A stretch of DNA of 64,000 nt, from NCBI RefSeq assembly GCF_008923365.1, contig NZ_WBMR01000007.1, positions 1-64,000 on the forward strand, read 5' to 3'. This document shows, one piece after another, positions 1 through 8,216 of the stretch. The DNA is from Actinomadura montaniterrae (GTDB taxonomy: Bacteria > Actinomycetota > Actinomycetes > Streptosporangiales > Streptosporangiaceae). Every line of letters begins with the position of its first letter. The stretch's first letter is position 1. The translations under genes were made by a program, and so were the position numbers. The notes beneath the pieces were generated by a model, which did no database searches, was not told the DNA's origin, and worked only from the letters and a program-made list of their open reading frames with translations.

Positions 1-108
1 GGCCGCCTCAAGCAATGGCGCGGCATCGCCACCCGCTTCGACAAGCTCGCCCGCAACTACAGAGCGGCAATCGTCCTAGTCACAGCACTGCTCTGGATCA
101 ACGCATGA
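1..108 (+). mobile_element. IS5-family transposase, C-terminal fragment (cut by window edge)
   Basis: Frame 1 reads 35 residues beginning GRLKQWRGIATRFDKLARN and ending LLWINA before a TGA. The pattern GxxKQWRGIATRxDKLAxxYRAAxxL is the conserved C-terminal end of IS5-family DDE transposases. Only this tail is inside the window, so it cannot be said whether the element is intact. The terminal inverted repeat should lie just after the stop, roughly 109-130, which is also where the neighbouring IclR gene ends. The left end is outside the window, so no repeat or target duplication could be confirmed. Confidence 0.8.
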
Positions 109-123
109 TCCACTGGACACGAC

Positions 124-927
124 CTAGGCCTGGGCCTGGGCCTGGGCCTGGAGGGCGCGCGAGATGCCGAGGCCGGCGGTACGGAGGGCGGCGGTGAACC
201 GGACGATGTTCATGCGGCAGGTGGGCGCGGTGATCGAGAGGGCGGCCGCGAGGGTCGTGGGCGTGCTGAAGACGGGGACGGCGACGCTCATGTAGCCGAG
301 CCTCGTCTCCTCGACCTCGACCGCCAGCCGTTCATCGCGGGCCTTGTCGAGCTGCGCGCGCAGCAGCCCGGGCTGCACGATCGTCTTGCGGGTGAGCGGC
401 CGCAGGCCGTTGTCCAGAACCTCGCGGAACAGCGACGGCGGCGAGAACGCGAGGATCACCTTCCCCGTCGCGGTGCAGTACAGCGGGAGGCGACCGGCGA
501 CGCGCGACCGCTTCTGGATGCCGCGCTTCTCGACGTACAGCACGTCGAGGCCGTCGTGGATCGCGAAGTGGACGGCCTCCTGCGTGGCGATCAGCAGGTC
601 CTCCATGTACGGGAGGGCGGCTTCGCGCAGGGTGCGCTGCCGGGGCACCCGCTGGCCGATCTCGAACAGCCGCAGGCCGAGGCGGTAGCGGTTGCCGACC
701 CGCTCCAGGACTCCCCACTCGAGGAGTTCCTGGGCGAGCCGGTGCACGCTGGCCTTCGCCACTCCGGACCGCCGTACCAGCTCGGCCAGGGAGAGGACGT
801 CGTCCTCCGCGGTGAAGGACTCGATGATCAGCCGTGCCTTGCCGAGGACGGAGTTCATCGCGTCGGCGTCGTGCTGCGGGGCGAGCGGGAGATCTGTTGC
901 GGGGCGGGCGAACGGAACCACGGTCAT
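124..927 (-). CDS. IclR-family transcriptional regulator
   Basis: A 267-residue protein starting at an ATG that overlaps the upstream hydrolase stop (ATGA). The N-terminal half carries a winged helix-turn-helix (ELVRRSGVAKASVHRLAQEL, about residues 48-67). It is followed by the IclR effector domain with the family motifs YCTATGKVILA and EETRLGYMSVAVPV. It is the last gene of the aromatic operon, so it probably senses a pathway compound and controls the cluster. The related motifs at 6233, 6337, 11131 and 12260 are its likely operators. The C-terminus is odd: a TGGGCC hexamer repeat encodes QAQAQAQA, and the stop lies only 16 bases past the IS5 transposase stop, so the tail may have been altered by that insertion. 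Confidence 0.88.
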   Translation of the reverse strand: MTVVPFARPATDLPLAPQHDADAMNSVLGKARLIIESFTAEDDVLSLAELVRRSGVAKASVHRLAQELLEWGVLERVGNRYRLGLRLFEIGQRVPRQRTLREAALPYMEDLLIATQEAVHFAIHDGLDVLYVEKRGIQKRSRVAGRLPLYCTATGKVILAFSPPSLFREVLDNGLRPLTRKTIVQPGLLRAQLDKARDERLAVEVEETRLGYMSVAVPVFSTPTTLAAALSITAPTCRMNIVRFTAALRTAGLGISRALQAQAQAQA

Positions 928-1703
928 AACGCGAACCTCGCGATGAGATCGGCTACCTCGATGGAGTGCAGCTCCATTAATGGGACCATGCCGCCCTCGA
1001 TGACCGCAATGGTCGGATCGTCGAGACGTCCTGCCAGAGACGCCAGCTCGGGGAAGCTGAACGGGTCGGCCGACGCGCCGACGCACAGCACGGGGCAGCG
1101 GACGAGACCGATCCGCTCCTCCATGCGGTAGGCGCTGACCGCCTCGTGTCCCTTCTCCGCGTCCGGGCCGAGGACCAGCACGTCCCGGATCAGCCGGTTG
1201 AACACGTCCGGGCGGTCCGTGGGGTAGAAGGGCTGCCGGCGCCGCCATATCTCCGTGAGATGACCTCCGTCGGGGTCGGTCTCCAGGTGCTCGATCGGCG
1301 GGCGGTGCCGCCGCGCCTCGCGCGCGGCGGCATCGACGTACGGGGTGGAGGACAGCACCAGCCGCTCGACGCGCTCCGGCGCCCGCGCCGCCGCCTCGAC
1401 CGCGACGACGCCGCCGGTGTGGTGGCCGGCCAGCGTCGCGCGGTCCAGGCCCAGCGCGTCGAGGAACTCCAGGACGGCGGCGGCGTACGTCTCGATGCTG
1501 TGCTCGGCGAGCGGCGCGGAGGCGCCGAAGCCGATCGTGTCCATGGCGATCGCGCGGTGCGTCCGGCCGAGGAGGGGGAGCACCTCGCGGTACTCGTCCC
1601 AGGAGCGCGGCGTCTGGTGCAGGAGCACGACGGGCGCGCCGGAGCCGTACTCGGCGTAGTGCACCTGCCCGAAGGACGTGTCGGCGTACCCCTTGCGGAT
1701 CAT
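924..1703 (-). CDS. alpha/beta hydrolase with His in the nucleophile-elbow position
   Basis: 259 residues with the alpha/beta-hydrolase fold: oxyanion-loop motif LLHQTPRS near residue 28, the DTIGFGAS strand-loop, and an elbow reading GHHTGG where active members have G-x-Ser-x-G. The serine position is therefore His, and activity as a standard serine hydrolase is doubtful unless another residue serves. It overlaps both neighbours by 4 bases (ATGA), inside an operon with an extradiol dioxygenase and a second hydrolase. A role in cleaving or holding a ring-fission product is plausible from context only. Confidence 0.75.
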   Translation of the reverse strand: MIRKGYADTSFGQVHYAEYGSGAPVVLLHQTPRSWDEYREVLPLLGRTHRAIAMDTIGFGASAPLAEHSIETYAAAVLEFLDALGLDRATLAGHHTGGVVAVEAAARAPERVERLVLSSTPYVDAAAREARRHRPPIEHLETDPDGGHLTEIWRRRQPFYPTDRPDVFNRLIRDVLVLGPDAEKGHEAVSAYRMEERIGLVRCPVLCVGASADPFSFPELASLAGRLDDPTIAVIEGGMVPLMELHSIEVADLIARFAL

Positions 1704-2557
1704 CGCGCCTCTGCGAGGAACGCGAGGCTGATCGGGTTGTACCGGCCCGCCTGCTCGTGCTGGGGCCAGTGCCCGCACTCGTTGAAGATCTCCAGCCGCG
1801 CGCCGGGGATGGCGTCGGCGATCGCCTGCGCCTCCGGGACGTCGCCGAACGGGTTCTTGTTGCCCCAGACCACCAGCGTGGGCGCGGTGATCCGGGGCAT
1901 CCGGTCGGGGCGGAGCAGGTTGCGCTCGCGGATCTCCACCTCCTGCAGGGCCAGCAGGTTCGGCAGGTTCTTCTGGAAGTCCGGCCGGTGGTAGATGGCG
2001 TAGCGCACCTCGGTGAGCTCGTCGCCGAACTCCTCGTCCCATTCGGCCCACAGCAGCCGCAGTCTGCTGCGGGTGAGCTCGACGTCGTCCTCCAGGGAGG
2101 CGGCGGTGGTCGTCTTCTTCAGGCGCTCCATGACCTCCGGATTGATCTTGGTGCCGCCCATGCACAGCAGTTGCAGAGACGCGACCCGTTCCGGGTGCTC
2201 GCTCGCGGCCCACGCCGACACCCAGCCGCCGAGCGACTCGCCGACCAGGTGCGCGCGTTCGGCGCCGACGGCGTCGAGGTAGGCGATCAGGTGGTCGACG
2301 TAGGCGGGGATCTCCTGCGGCACGTCCGGCTTGCCGGTGTAGCCGTGGCCCAGCATGTCGATCGCGTGGCAGCGGTAGTGCCGGGCGTGCTCGGGGACGT
2401 TGCGGACGAACGCCTCCAGGTGGCCGCTGGTGCCGTGCAGGAAGACGACGTGCTCGCCGTCTTCCGGCCCGGCCTGCAGCGCCCGGGTCCTGATCCCGCC
2501 CGCGTCGACGTACGCGTGCCGGTAGTCGACGTCGGCCAGTGCGTTCCAGATGCTCAT
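1700..2557 (-). CDS. alpha/beta hydrolase, meta-cleavage product hydrolase-like
   Basis: 285 residues. The oxyanion-hole motif FLHGTSGH lies near residue 40, the elbow GESLGG carries the nucleophilic serine, and the catalytic Asp and His are likely in WGNKNPFGDVPEA and NECGHWPQHE. This layout fits the MhpC/HsaD group that hydrolyses C-C bonds in the ring-fission products of extradiol dioxygenases. It is encoded directly after, and overlaps by 4 bases, the extradiol dioxygenase gene. That makes hydrolysis of a meta-cleavage product its probable job; an esterase role cannot be excluded. Confidence 0.8.
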   Translation of the reverse strand: MSIWNALADVDYRHAYVDAGGIRTRALQAGPEDGEHVVFLHGTSGHLEAFVRNVPEHARHYRCHAIDMLGHGYTGKPDVPQEIPAYVDHLIAYLDAVGAERAHLVGESLGGWVSAWAASEHPERVASLQLLCMGGTKINPEVMERLKKTTTAASLEDDVELTRSRLRLLWAEWDEEFGDELTEVRYAIYHRPDFQKNLPNLLALQEVEIRERNLLRPDRMPRITAPTLVVWGNKNPFGDVPEAQAIADAIPGARLEIFNECGHWPQHEQAGRYNPISLAFLAEAR

Positions 2558-3510
2558 GCGGGGACCTCTCCGTGGGGCTGTGGCTCGATGACGGCGACGG
2601 CCATGCCGGTGAGCCATTCCGGGATGACCTCGTAGGCGAGCCGCCGGCCGGGGACGTGGCCGAGCGCGGCGGCCATGACCAGCCAGGTGCGCACCTCCTG
2701 CGCGCCGTTGCCGGCGACCTCTTCGAGGCGTTCGGTGGTGTACGCGGTGATGCGGTGCAGCTCGCCCTTCTCGACCATGGTCAGGAGCTCGTCGTCGAAC
2801 TCCGGGTTGATCGCCGCCCGGGCGGCCCGGACGATCTCGCGGCGCCGCCCGTCGTACTCCTGCCAGTTGTTCCGCCCGTCGAGCCAGGCCCGGACCATGA
2901 ACTCCTCGTCCTCGCCGTCCGGGCTGCGCCAGTCCGGCCACGGCAGCCGGTGCGACAGGCCGCCGGAGCCGATCACCGCGATGCGGCGGTCGCCGGGGAA
3001 CGCCTCGACGGCCTCCCGGATCGCGCGGCCCAGCGCGTCGCAGCGGGCGAGCGCGGGCAGCGGGGGCGCGAAGACGTTGATGACGATCGGGACGATCCGC
3101 ACGTCCAGCCCGGCGAGCAGGTACTGGATCGCGTGCGACTGGCCGTGGTCGATCTGCAGCCGGGCCGAGAAGGCGACGTCGAAGCCGCCGCCTTCCACGA
3201 GGGCGCCGGCGACGTACCGGGCCAGCTCCTCGTCGACCGGCTGCGGGCCCTTCGGCGTGCCGGACTCGCCGCTCGCGACGCACTCGCCCACCCCGATCGT
3301 GAAGCTCGGGATGAGGTCCAGCCAGAACCCGCGGAAGTGGTTCGAGCCCACCAGGACGACGGTGTCCGGCCGGGCCGCGGCGATCCGGTCCCGCGCGGCG
3401 TACAGGGCGTCGCGGAACCGGCCGGCCTCGTCCTTGTGGACCGTCTCCTCCCAGTGCGTGTTCATCAGCGTGCTGTGCGACGCGCCGACACCGAGCACGA
3501 TCTCGCTCAC
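2554..3510 (-). CDS. class III (LigB-type) extradiol ring-cleavage dioxygenase
   Basis: 318 residues from a GTG that overlaps the upstream stop (GTGA). It resembles the MhpB/LigB superfamily of non-haem Fe(II) enzymes that open catechol rings next to the diol. Candidate metal or acid-base residues are the His in GVGASHSTLM near residue 11, the His in GSNHFRGF near 58, and the His in GSGGLSHRLP near 185. It forms a single-chain enzyme of MhpB-like length. In the operon it sits between the Rieske oxygenase/M20 genes and two hydrolases, matching hydroxylation, cleavage and hydrolysis of an aromatic ring. Confidence 0.82.
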   Translation of the reverse strand: MSEIVLGVGASHSTLMNTHWEETVHKDEAGRFRDALYAARDRIAAARPDTVVLVGSNHFRGFWLDLIPSFTIGVGECVASGESGTPKGPQPVDEELARYVAGALVEGGGFDVAFSARLQIDHGQSHAIQYLLAGLDVRIVPIVINVFAPPLPALARCDALGRAIREAVEAFPGDRRIAVIGSGGLSHRLPWPDWRSPDGEDEEFMVRAWLDGRNNWQEYDGRRREIVRAARAAINPEFDDELLTMVEKGELHRITAYTTERLEEVAGNGAQEVRTWLVMAAALGHVPGRRLAYEVIPEWLTGMAVAVIEPQPHGEVPA

Positions 3511-4829
3511 AGTCCCACCTCCGACCGGGTACGGGTGACGGTGTCGACCGCCGTGCGGACGAGGAGCCGGGTGAGGCGTTCCATCTCCCGGACGTCGACG
3601 GTGTTCATCCCCATGGCGAAATCGATCTCGAAGGGCGCGTCGGTGACCTTCGGCATGCCGATCCGCACGGTCGGGACGCCCCGGTTGCGCAGGATGTTGG
3701 CGTCGGTCGCGCCGCTGTTGCCGCGGATCACCTCGTGCGGGCGGCCCTCCAGTGCCTCCCAGGCGGCGATCGCGCTGCGGGACGCCCACATGTCCGGGTC
3801 GGACGCGGTGCCCGGGATGGCGAGAACCATCTCCGACGCCAGCTCGACGCCGGGCAGTTCGGCGCGGATCCCCTGGAGCGCGGCGGCGAACTCCCGCTTG
3901 GCCCGCATCGGCGTCGTCCGGGGGCTCAGCCGCAGATCGACCAGCAGCCGGCAGGAGGCCGGGGTGACCGCCGCCATCCGCGGCCGCCCCGCCTCGATCG
4001 CGGCGACGATGCCCTGCGGGGCGACCGTGCCCTCGGTGTGCCGCTCGGCGTACTCGGCGAACCAGCGCTCCAGCCGCACGGCGACCTCGCCCGCGCGGGC
4101 GATCGCGTTGTCGTACGGCAGCCGGTGCCGGGATCCGACGTACGTGTGGATCCCGCGTACGGTCACCTCGAACCAGGCGAGCCCGACCTCCTCCCACGAC
4201 ACGGTCCAGCCGGGCTTGGCGATCACCGCGAAGTCGGTCCAGTGCCCCTGTTCCAGGAGGAAGGAGCAGCCGGCGCCCTGGCCCGTGTTGCGCCGGGCGC
4301 CGCCGTCGAGCGCGTTCGTGGGCATGCCCCCGGCGCCGAACGCGACGAGCAGGTCCCCGGTCAGCGGCAGCCCCGCCTGGTGAATGGCCTCGGCGGCCAT
4401 CATCACGCAGGCGGCGTGCCCTTTCGGATTGGACGCTCCGAGCCCGATCACGAGATCGCCCACGACGCGGGCGGCGGGCCGCATGTCGGGCCGCAGGTCA
4501 GGACCGGTCCACGGAGCGTCCTCGGCCGCGTCGCCGGTGGTCAGCGTGTCGACCGGGGCGTACAGCATCAGGTCGGGACCGGTGCCGTCGCCGTGGAGCC
4601 GCCCCCACGCGTTGGCCTGCCGGTCGTCGAGCGGCTGCGTCGCCGCCGTGATGCCGGCCGCGCCGAGCGCGCCCGCGATGTGCTCGGCCAGCGGCCCCTC
4701 GCCGCCGGTGGGGCTGGGCTCGTTCACGAGGCCGACGACCAGCTCGCGCAGCCGCGCCGCGGTGACGTGCTTCCAGGCCGCCGCGACCAGGTCCCGGCGC
4801 CGCTCGTCCAGCCCCTCCAGCCCGCTCAC
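3507..4829 (-). CDS. M20-family metallopeptidase/amidohydrolase
   Basis: 440 residues from a GTG overlapping the stop of the 38-residue gene (GTGA). The M20 pattern is visible: NEPSPTGGEGP near residue 40, a metal-site segment LMLYAPVDTLTTGD (Pro-Val replaces the more usual Gly-His before Val-Asp), GLGASNPKGHAA, and the dimerisation lid with GIHTYVGSRH. M20 enzymes hydrolyse amide bonds in amino-acid conjugates or carbamoyl compounds. In this operon it may release an aromatic acid from an amide conjugate, which is inference from context. The divergence in the first metal-site motif makes its exact activity uncertain. Confidence 0.75.
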   Translation of the reverse strand: MSGLEGLDERRRDLVAAAWKHVTAARLRELVVGLVNEPSPTGGEGPLAEHIAGALGAAGITAATQPLDDRQANAWGRLHGDGTGPDLMLYAPVDTLTTGDAAEDAPWTGPDLRPDMRPAARVVGDLVIGLGASNPKGHAACVMMAAEAIHQAGLPLTGDLLVAFGAGGMPTNALDGGARRNTGQGAGCSFLLEQGHWTDFAVIAKPGWTVSWEEVGLAWFEVTVRGIHTYVGSRHRLPYDNAIARAGEVAVRLERWFAEYAERHTEGTVAPQGIVAAIEAGRPRMAAVTPASCRLLVDLRLSPRTTPMRAKREFAAALQGIRAELPGVELASEMVLAIPGTASDPDMWASRSAIAAWEALEGRPHEVIRGNSGATDANILRNRGVPTVRIGMPKVTDAPFEIDFAMGMNTVDVREMERLTRLLVRTAVDTVTRTRSEVGL

Positions 4830-4942
4830 TGGTTGATCCGGTGGACCTGGGTGTTGCTGGTACGGGCGATCCAGCGCCACAGCCGCGGCGCCGCCGCCGC
4901 GAGGGCCGCGCCGATGATCAGGGTCAGCAGGGTACGTCGCAT
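4826..4942 (-). CDS. 38-residue single-pass membrane peptide
   Basis: A small open frame with an ATG preceded by GAGGAG at good spacing. It ends in a TGA that overlaps the GTG start of the M20 gene (GTGA). The peptide has two basic residues, then a hydrophobic stretch (LLTLIIGAALAAAA), then a basic tail ending QVHRINQ, as expected for one short membrane helix. No family is recognised. Its Shine-Dalgarno sequence and tight coupling in the operon argue that it is translated. It could anchor or stabilise the Rieske system, or mainly serve to couple translation. Confidence 0.55.
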   Translation of the reverse strand: MRRTLLTLIIGAALAAAAPRLWRWIARTSNTQVHRINQ

Positions 4943-4959
4943 GGAAGACTCCTCAGAGG

Positions 4960-6159
4960 TCACTTGGCGCCGATCTCGGCCCGCTTCTTGGCGGTCTCCT
5001 CTTCGGCGAGGGTGCGCCAGGCGGTGAGGGACACGTCGGGGCGGTAGAGCTTCTCCGGCGGCGCGTCCGTCACGTCGACCATCCACGCGTCCTGGCCGGA
5101 GAACTGGCCGTGGAAGAGCCAGCGGATCGCGCCGAGGTACTTGGCGTAGAAGCCGAGGCTCTTCCAGCCCTCGGTGAAGTTGACCATGACGCCGACGTAC
5201 TGGTGGTGGTCGGCGTCGACCGGGACGTAGAACTCGTAGTGGATGAATCCCGGGTAGGCGATGCGCAGCATGCCCGGCATGGCCAGCGAGGCGAAGCCGG
5301 GGAACCCGTACGACTCGATGACCGGGTCGACCTTCTTCGGCTTGCCGGTGTTGCCGAGGTTGAAGGTCTCCTTGGGCGGCTGGAACTTCCACCAGCGCTT
5401 GGTCGTCCACCGGCCCACGCCGGGGAAGTCCGCCTCCCAGTGCACCTCGTCCTGCACCCGGTAGATCCACCGGCCCTCCGGCACGATCCTGGTGATGTTC
5501 CAGGTGGGCATCGGCTTGAATAGCCGCCACAGCGACGTCCGGTGCAGGTACTTCGCGTGCCCCTCGTCGAAGCCGTTCTCGCACGCGAACCGCCAGTTCC
5601 CGGTCCGCGGCTCGATGCGGCCGCCCAGCATGAAGGAGTTGCCGAGGAGTTCCTCGGGCAGCTGCGAGTCGAGCGAATGCGGTTCCTCGCCGGCGAGCGG
5701 GACGTACACCCACACCATGCCGAGGCGTTCGTCCACCGGGTAGGTCTGCACCCGCACCTTGCCGCAGATCCGCGACTCGGGGCCGTCGGTGATGACGGCG
5801 CACAGCTCTCCGTCGCCGAGGCGGAACGTCCACCCGTGGTACGGGCAGCTGAGCGTGCCGGGGAACTGCTGGTCGCCGAACGACAGGGGGACACCGCGGT
5901 GCGGGCAGCGGTCGTGCAGCGCGTGCACCTTCCCGTTGTCCCGGACCAGCGCGATCTTCTCGCCGCAGAGGGTGACCGCGAGGGGCTTCCCGTTCACGTG
6001 GCTCGACCAGGTGACCGGGTACCAGTACCCGCGAAAGCCGGTGGCGGCGGCGTTGTACTCGGGCCACGACGACCAGTCCTGCCGGCCGGGTCGCTTGGGC
6101 CGCCGTGCCGGCGCGCGGGTGTCCCCGGCCCCGGAAACGGACGAGTCGAGCTCGGTCAT
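4960..6159 (-). CDS. Rieske non-haem iron oxygenase, single-component type
   Basis: 399 residues. An N-terminal Rieske domain has C85-x-H87 (CPHRG) and C105-x2-H108 (CPYHGW). The catalytic domain carries a 2-His site in NGFDEGHAKYLHR (His201, His206, with Asp198 as bridge). The domain layout fits the alpha-only oxygenases (vanillate-demethylase/Pao-like), which hydroxylate or O-demethylate aromatic rings using electrons from a separate reductase. No reductase gene is adjacent, so one encoded elsewhere is needed. It is the first gene of the leftward operon, separated from the ABC importer by a 247-bp divergent promoter region carrying two candidate IclR sites. Confidence 0.88.
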   Translation of the reverse strand: MTELDSSVSGAGDTRAPARRPKRPGRQDWSSWPEYNAAATGFRGYWYPVTWSSHVNGKPLAVTLCGEKIALVRDNGKVHALHDRCPHRGVPLSFGDQQFPGTLSCPYHGWTFRLGDGELCAVITDGPESRICGKVRVQTYPVDERLGMVWVYVPLAGEEPHSLDSQLPEELLGNSFMLGGRIEPRTGNWRFACENGFDEGHAKYLHRTSLWRLFKPMPTWNITRIVPEGRWIYRVQDEVHWEADFPGVGRWTTKRWWKFQPPKETFNLGNTGKPKKVDPVIESYGFPGFASLAMPGMLRIAYPGFIHYEFYVPVDADHHQYVGVMVNFTEGWKSLGFYAKYLGAIRWLFHGQFSGQDAWMVDVTDAPPEKLYRPDVSLTAWRTLAEEETAKKRAEIGAK

Positions 6160-6232
6160 GCGTCGTCCTCCCGAAATCAGCTAGCGATGTCGAGATGATC
6201 GGACGCCGGACGGGTCCTGCCTACGGGAACGT

Positions 6233-6247
6233 TTCGCTCAGCAGACC
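6233..6247. promoter_or_regulatory. Candidate IclR operator, site a
   Basis: TTCGCTCAGCAGACC lies in the 247-bp divergent region between the Rieske oxygenase and the ABC importer. It matches sites at 11131 and 12260 in the shared TCAGC(G/A)GACC core and resembles the TTCGC-n-GCGAA-like palindromes bound by IclR proteins. Assignment to the IclR protein at 124-927 is inference. Confidence 0.45.
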
Positions 6248-6336
6248 GCTGCCGCCGGGACGCCGCCGCGGACGAGGATCCGGAACGGTCCGGTGAGTGG
6301 ACCTCCGCTCATGCGGCGCAGGTGCCGAGCACCTTA

Positions 6337-6349
6337 CGGTTCAGCGAAC
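6337..6349. promoter_or_regulatory. Candidate IclR operator, site b
   Basis: CGGTTCAGCGAAC, about 58 bases before the substrate-binding-protein start. It is a looser version of the motif at 6233, 11131 and 12260 (TCAGCGAAC instead of TCAGCGGACC). Paired with site a it could control both divergent operons. Confidence 0.35.
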
Positions 6350-6406
6350 TCCGGCCTACGCCGAATCCACGCCGGGGTTCCCGGCCCACTGCCATCGAGG
6401 TGCTCT

Positions 6407-7384
6407 ATGAAAGCACGGCCCACCTTCTGGCGCGCCGCCGCCGTTCTCACACTGTTCATGACCATTCCCGCCTGCAGCGCCGGCTCGACCGACTCCGGGG
6501 GTGCCGGAAACGCCGCCGGGCCCAAGGTCCGCTTCGCGGTCGGCATCGACGCGGCGTACGCCCCCGTGTTCGTCGCCCAGGAGAAGGGGCTGTTCGCCAA
6601 GCACGGCGTCAACGTCGACGTGGTCCAGTTCGGCAAGGGCGGCGACGCCGTCGACGCGATCGCCTCCGGCCAGATCCAGCTGGCCGGCAGCTCGGACACG
6701 ACGGCGATCGGCAAGCTCCAGCAGAACCCCGACCTCCGGGCGCTCCTCGTCTACGAGCGGTCCGGGAAGTTCCTGAAGGTCGTCGAGCGCAAGAGCATCG
6801 GGGACCCGTCGCAGATCAAGAAGATGGCGACCGTGCCCGGCCTGTCGGAGATCGCCGCGACGCGGTTCCTCGAGTCCAAGAAGATCGACCCGAAGAAGGT
6901 CACGTTCGTCACCGCCGACCCGCCGGAGATCCCGGCGCTGCTGCAGAAGGGCAGCGTCGACGCCTACGTCCTCTGGGAGCCGTGGCCGGCCAAGGGCACG
7001 CAGCTCGGCGGGAAGATCGTCGAGACCAGCGGGGACTACGGCCTGTCCTATGTCCAGTGGCTCATCGCCGGCAACAAGTGGCTCAACGCCAACCAGGAAA
7101 CGGCCGCCAAGGTCGCCGCGGCGCTCGACGAGGCGGCCAAGCTCACCGAGAGCGATCCGCAGGCGGCGGCGCAGGCGACGCAGAAGATCGCGAAGATCCC
7201 GGTCGAGCAGACCCTCACCGCGGTCAAGGAGATCGACTTCGGGGTCCGCGACATCACCGCCGCCGACATGGCGGGGTACGAGCAGACCGCCGGGTTCTTC
7301 CTCCAGACCGGCAAGACCAAGGCGAAGCCGGACGTGAACACCGCCGTGCTCCAGAACTGGTTCTCCCAGCACGCGGGGAAGTGA
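6407..7384 (+). CDS. ABC transporter substrate-binding lipoprotein (NitT/TauT, NMT1-type)
   Basis: 325 residues with a signal peptide ending in a lipobox-like IPAC (Cys near 23), so it is probably lipid-anchored outside the cell. The mature part begins VRFAVGIDAAYAPVFVAQEKGLFAKHG, the typical opening of the SsuA/NMT1-like binding proteins that capture sulfonates, nitrate, pyrimidine precursors or aromatic acids. The segment DAYVLWEPWPAKG is also typical. It heads a four-gene operon divergent from the Rieske oxygenase, so the likely ligand is the aromatic substrate. The ATG at 6407 has a GAGG upstream. Confidence 0.85.
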   Translation: MKARPTFWRAAAVLTLFMTIPACSAGSTDSGGAGNAAGPKVRFAVGIDAAYAPVFVAQEKGLFAKHGVNVDVVQFGKGGDAVDAIASGQIQLAGSSDTTAIGKLQQNPDLRALLVYERSGKFLKVVERKSIGDPSQIKKMATVPGLSEIAATRFLESKKIDPKKVTFVTADPPEIPALLQKGSVDAYVLWEPWPAKGTQLGGKIVETSGDYGLSYVQWLIAGNKWLNANQETAAKVAAALDEAAKLTESDPQAAAQATQKIAKIPVEQTLTAVKEIDFGVRDITAADMAGYEQTAGFFLQTGKTKAKPDVNTAVLQNWFSQHAGK

Positions 7385-7391
7385 GGACGCC

Positions 7392-8216
7392 GTGACGACC
7401 GAGATCGACCGAGACGCCGCCCGCGGCGCGGCCACGCGCATCGACGGCGTGCGCATCAGCTTCGGCTCCTACGACGCCGTCAAGGACATCTCCCTCCAGG
7501 TCGCCGCAGGCGAGTTCCTGTGCCTGCTCGGCCCGAGCGGGTGCGGCAAGTCGACCCTGCTGTCCGCGCTGGCCGGGTTCACCCCGGCCACCGCCGGCAC
7601 CGTCTCCGTCGACGGCCGGCCCATCGACGGGCCGTCGCCGGAACGCGGCATGGTCTTCCAGAGCAGCGAGGCGCTGTTCGACTGGCTCACCGTCCGGCAG
7701 AACGTCGCGTTCGGCCCCCGCATGCGCGGCATGTCCCGCGCGAAGCAGGCGGCCCTGGCGGACGAGTACCTCGGGCTCGTCGGCCTGCGCGGGTTCGCCG
7801 ACAAGTTCCCGGACCAGCTGTCGGGGGGCATGCGGCAGCGGGTGCAGATCGCCCGGGTCCTGGCGAACCGGCCCCGCATCGTGCTCATGGACGAGCCGTT
7901 CGGCGCGCTGGACGCCCAGACCCGGCAGGTCATGCAGGAGGAGATGGACCGCATCTGGCGGGAGTCCGGATGCACCGTCGTCTTCGTCACCCACGACATC
8001 GACGAGGCGATCATCCTCGGCGACCGCATCGCGGTCATGACGGCGGGCCCGGCGGCGTCGATCAAGAACGTCTACGACGTGAAGCTGCCCCGGCCCCGCG
8101 ACGAGACGTCCCCGGACGCGATCGCGCTCCACCAGAAACTGCGACAGGACATCGGCCAGGAGGTCCGCGCGGCCCTGCGGGAGCAGGGCCTCGCCTCCGG
8201 AGAGGAGGACGGGTGA
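7392..8216 (+). CDS. ABC transporter ATP-binding protein (NitT/TauT type)
   Basis: 274 residues from a GTG 7 bases after the binding-protein stop. Walker A GPSGCGKST, Q-loop in VFQSSEALFDWLTV, signature LSGGMRQRVQIARVL, Walker B RIVLMDEPFGALD and the switch His in VTHDIDEA are all intact. It energises import together with the adjacent permease, which it overlaps (GTGA). The FQ-x-x-x-L-x-x-W-L-T-V segment is characteristic of the SsuB/TauB group. Confidence 0.92.
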   Translation: MTTEIDRDAARGAATRIDGVRISFGSYDAVKDISLQVAAGEFLCLLGPSGCGKSTLLSALAGFTPATAGTVSVDGRPIDGPSPERGMVFQSSEALFDWLTVRQNVAFGPRMRGMSRAKQAALADEYLGLVGLRGFADKFPDQLSGGMRQRVQIARVLANRPRIVLMDEPFGALDAQTRQVMQEEMDRIWRESGCTVVFVTHDIDEAIILGDRIAVMTAGPAASIKNVYDVKLPRPRDETSPDAIALHQKLRQDIGQEVRAALREQGLASGEEDG

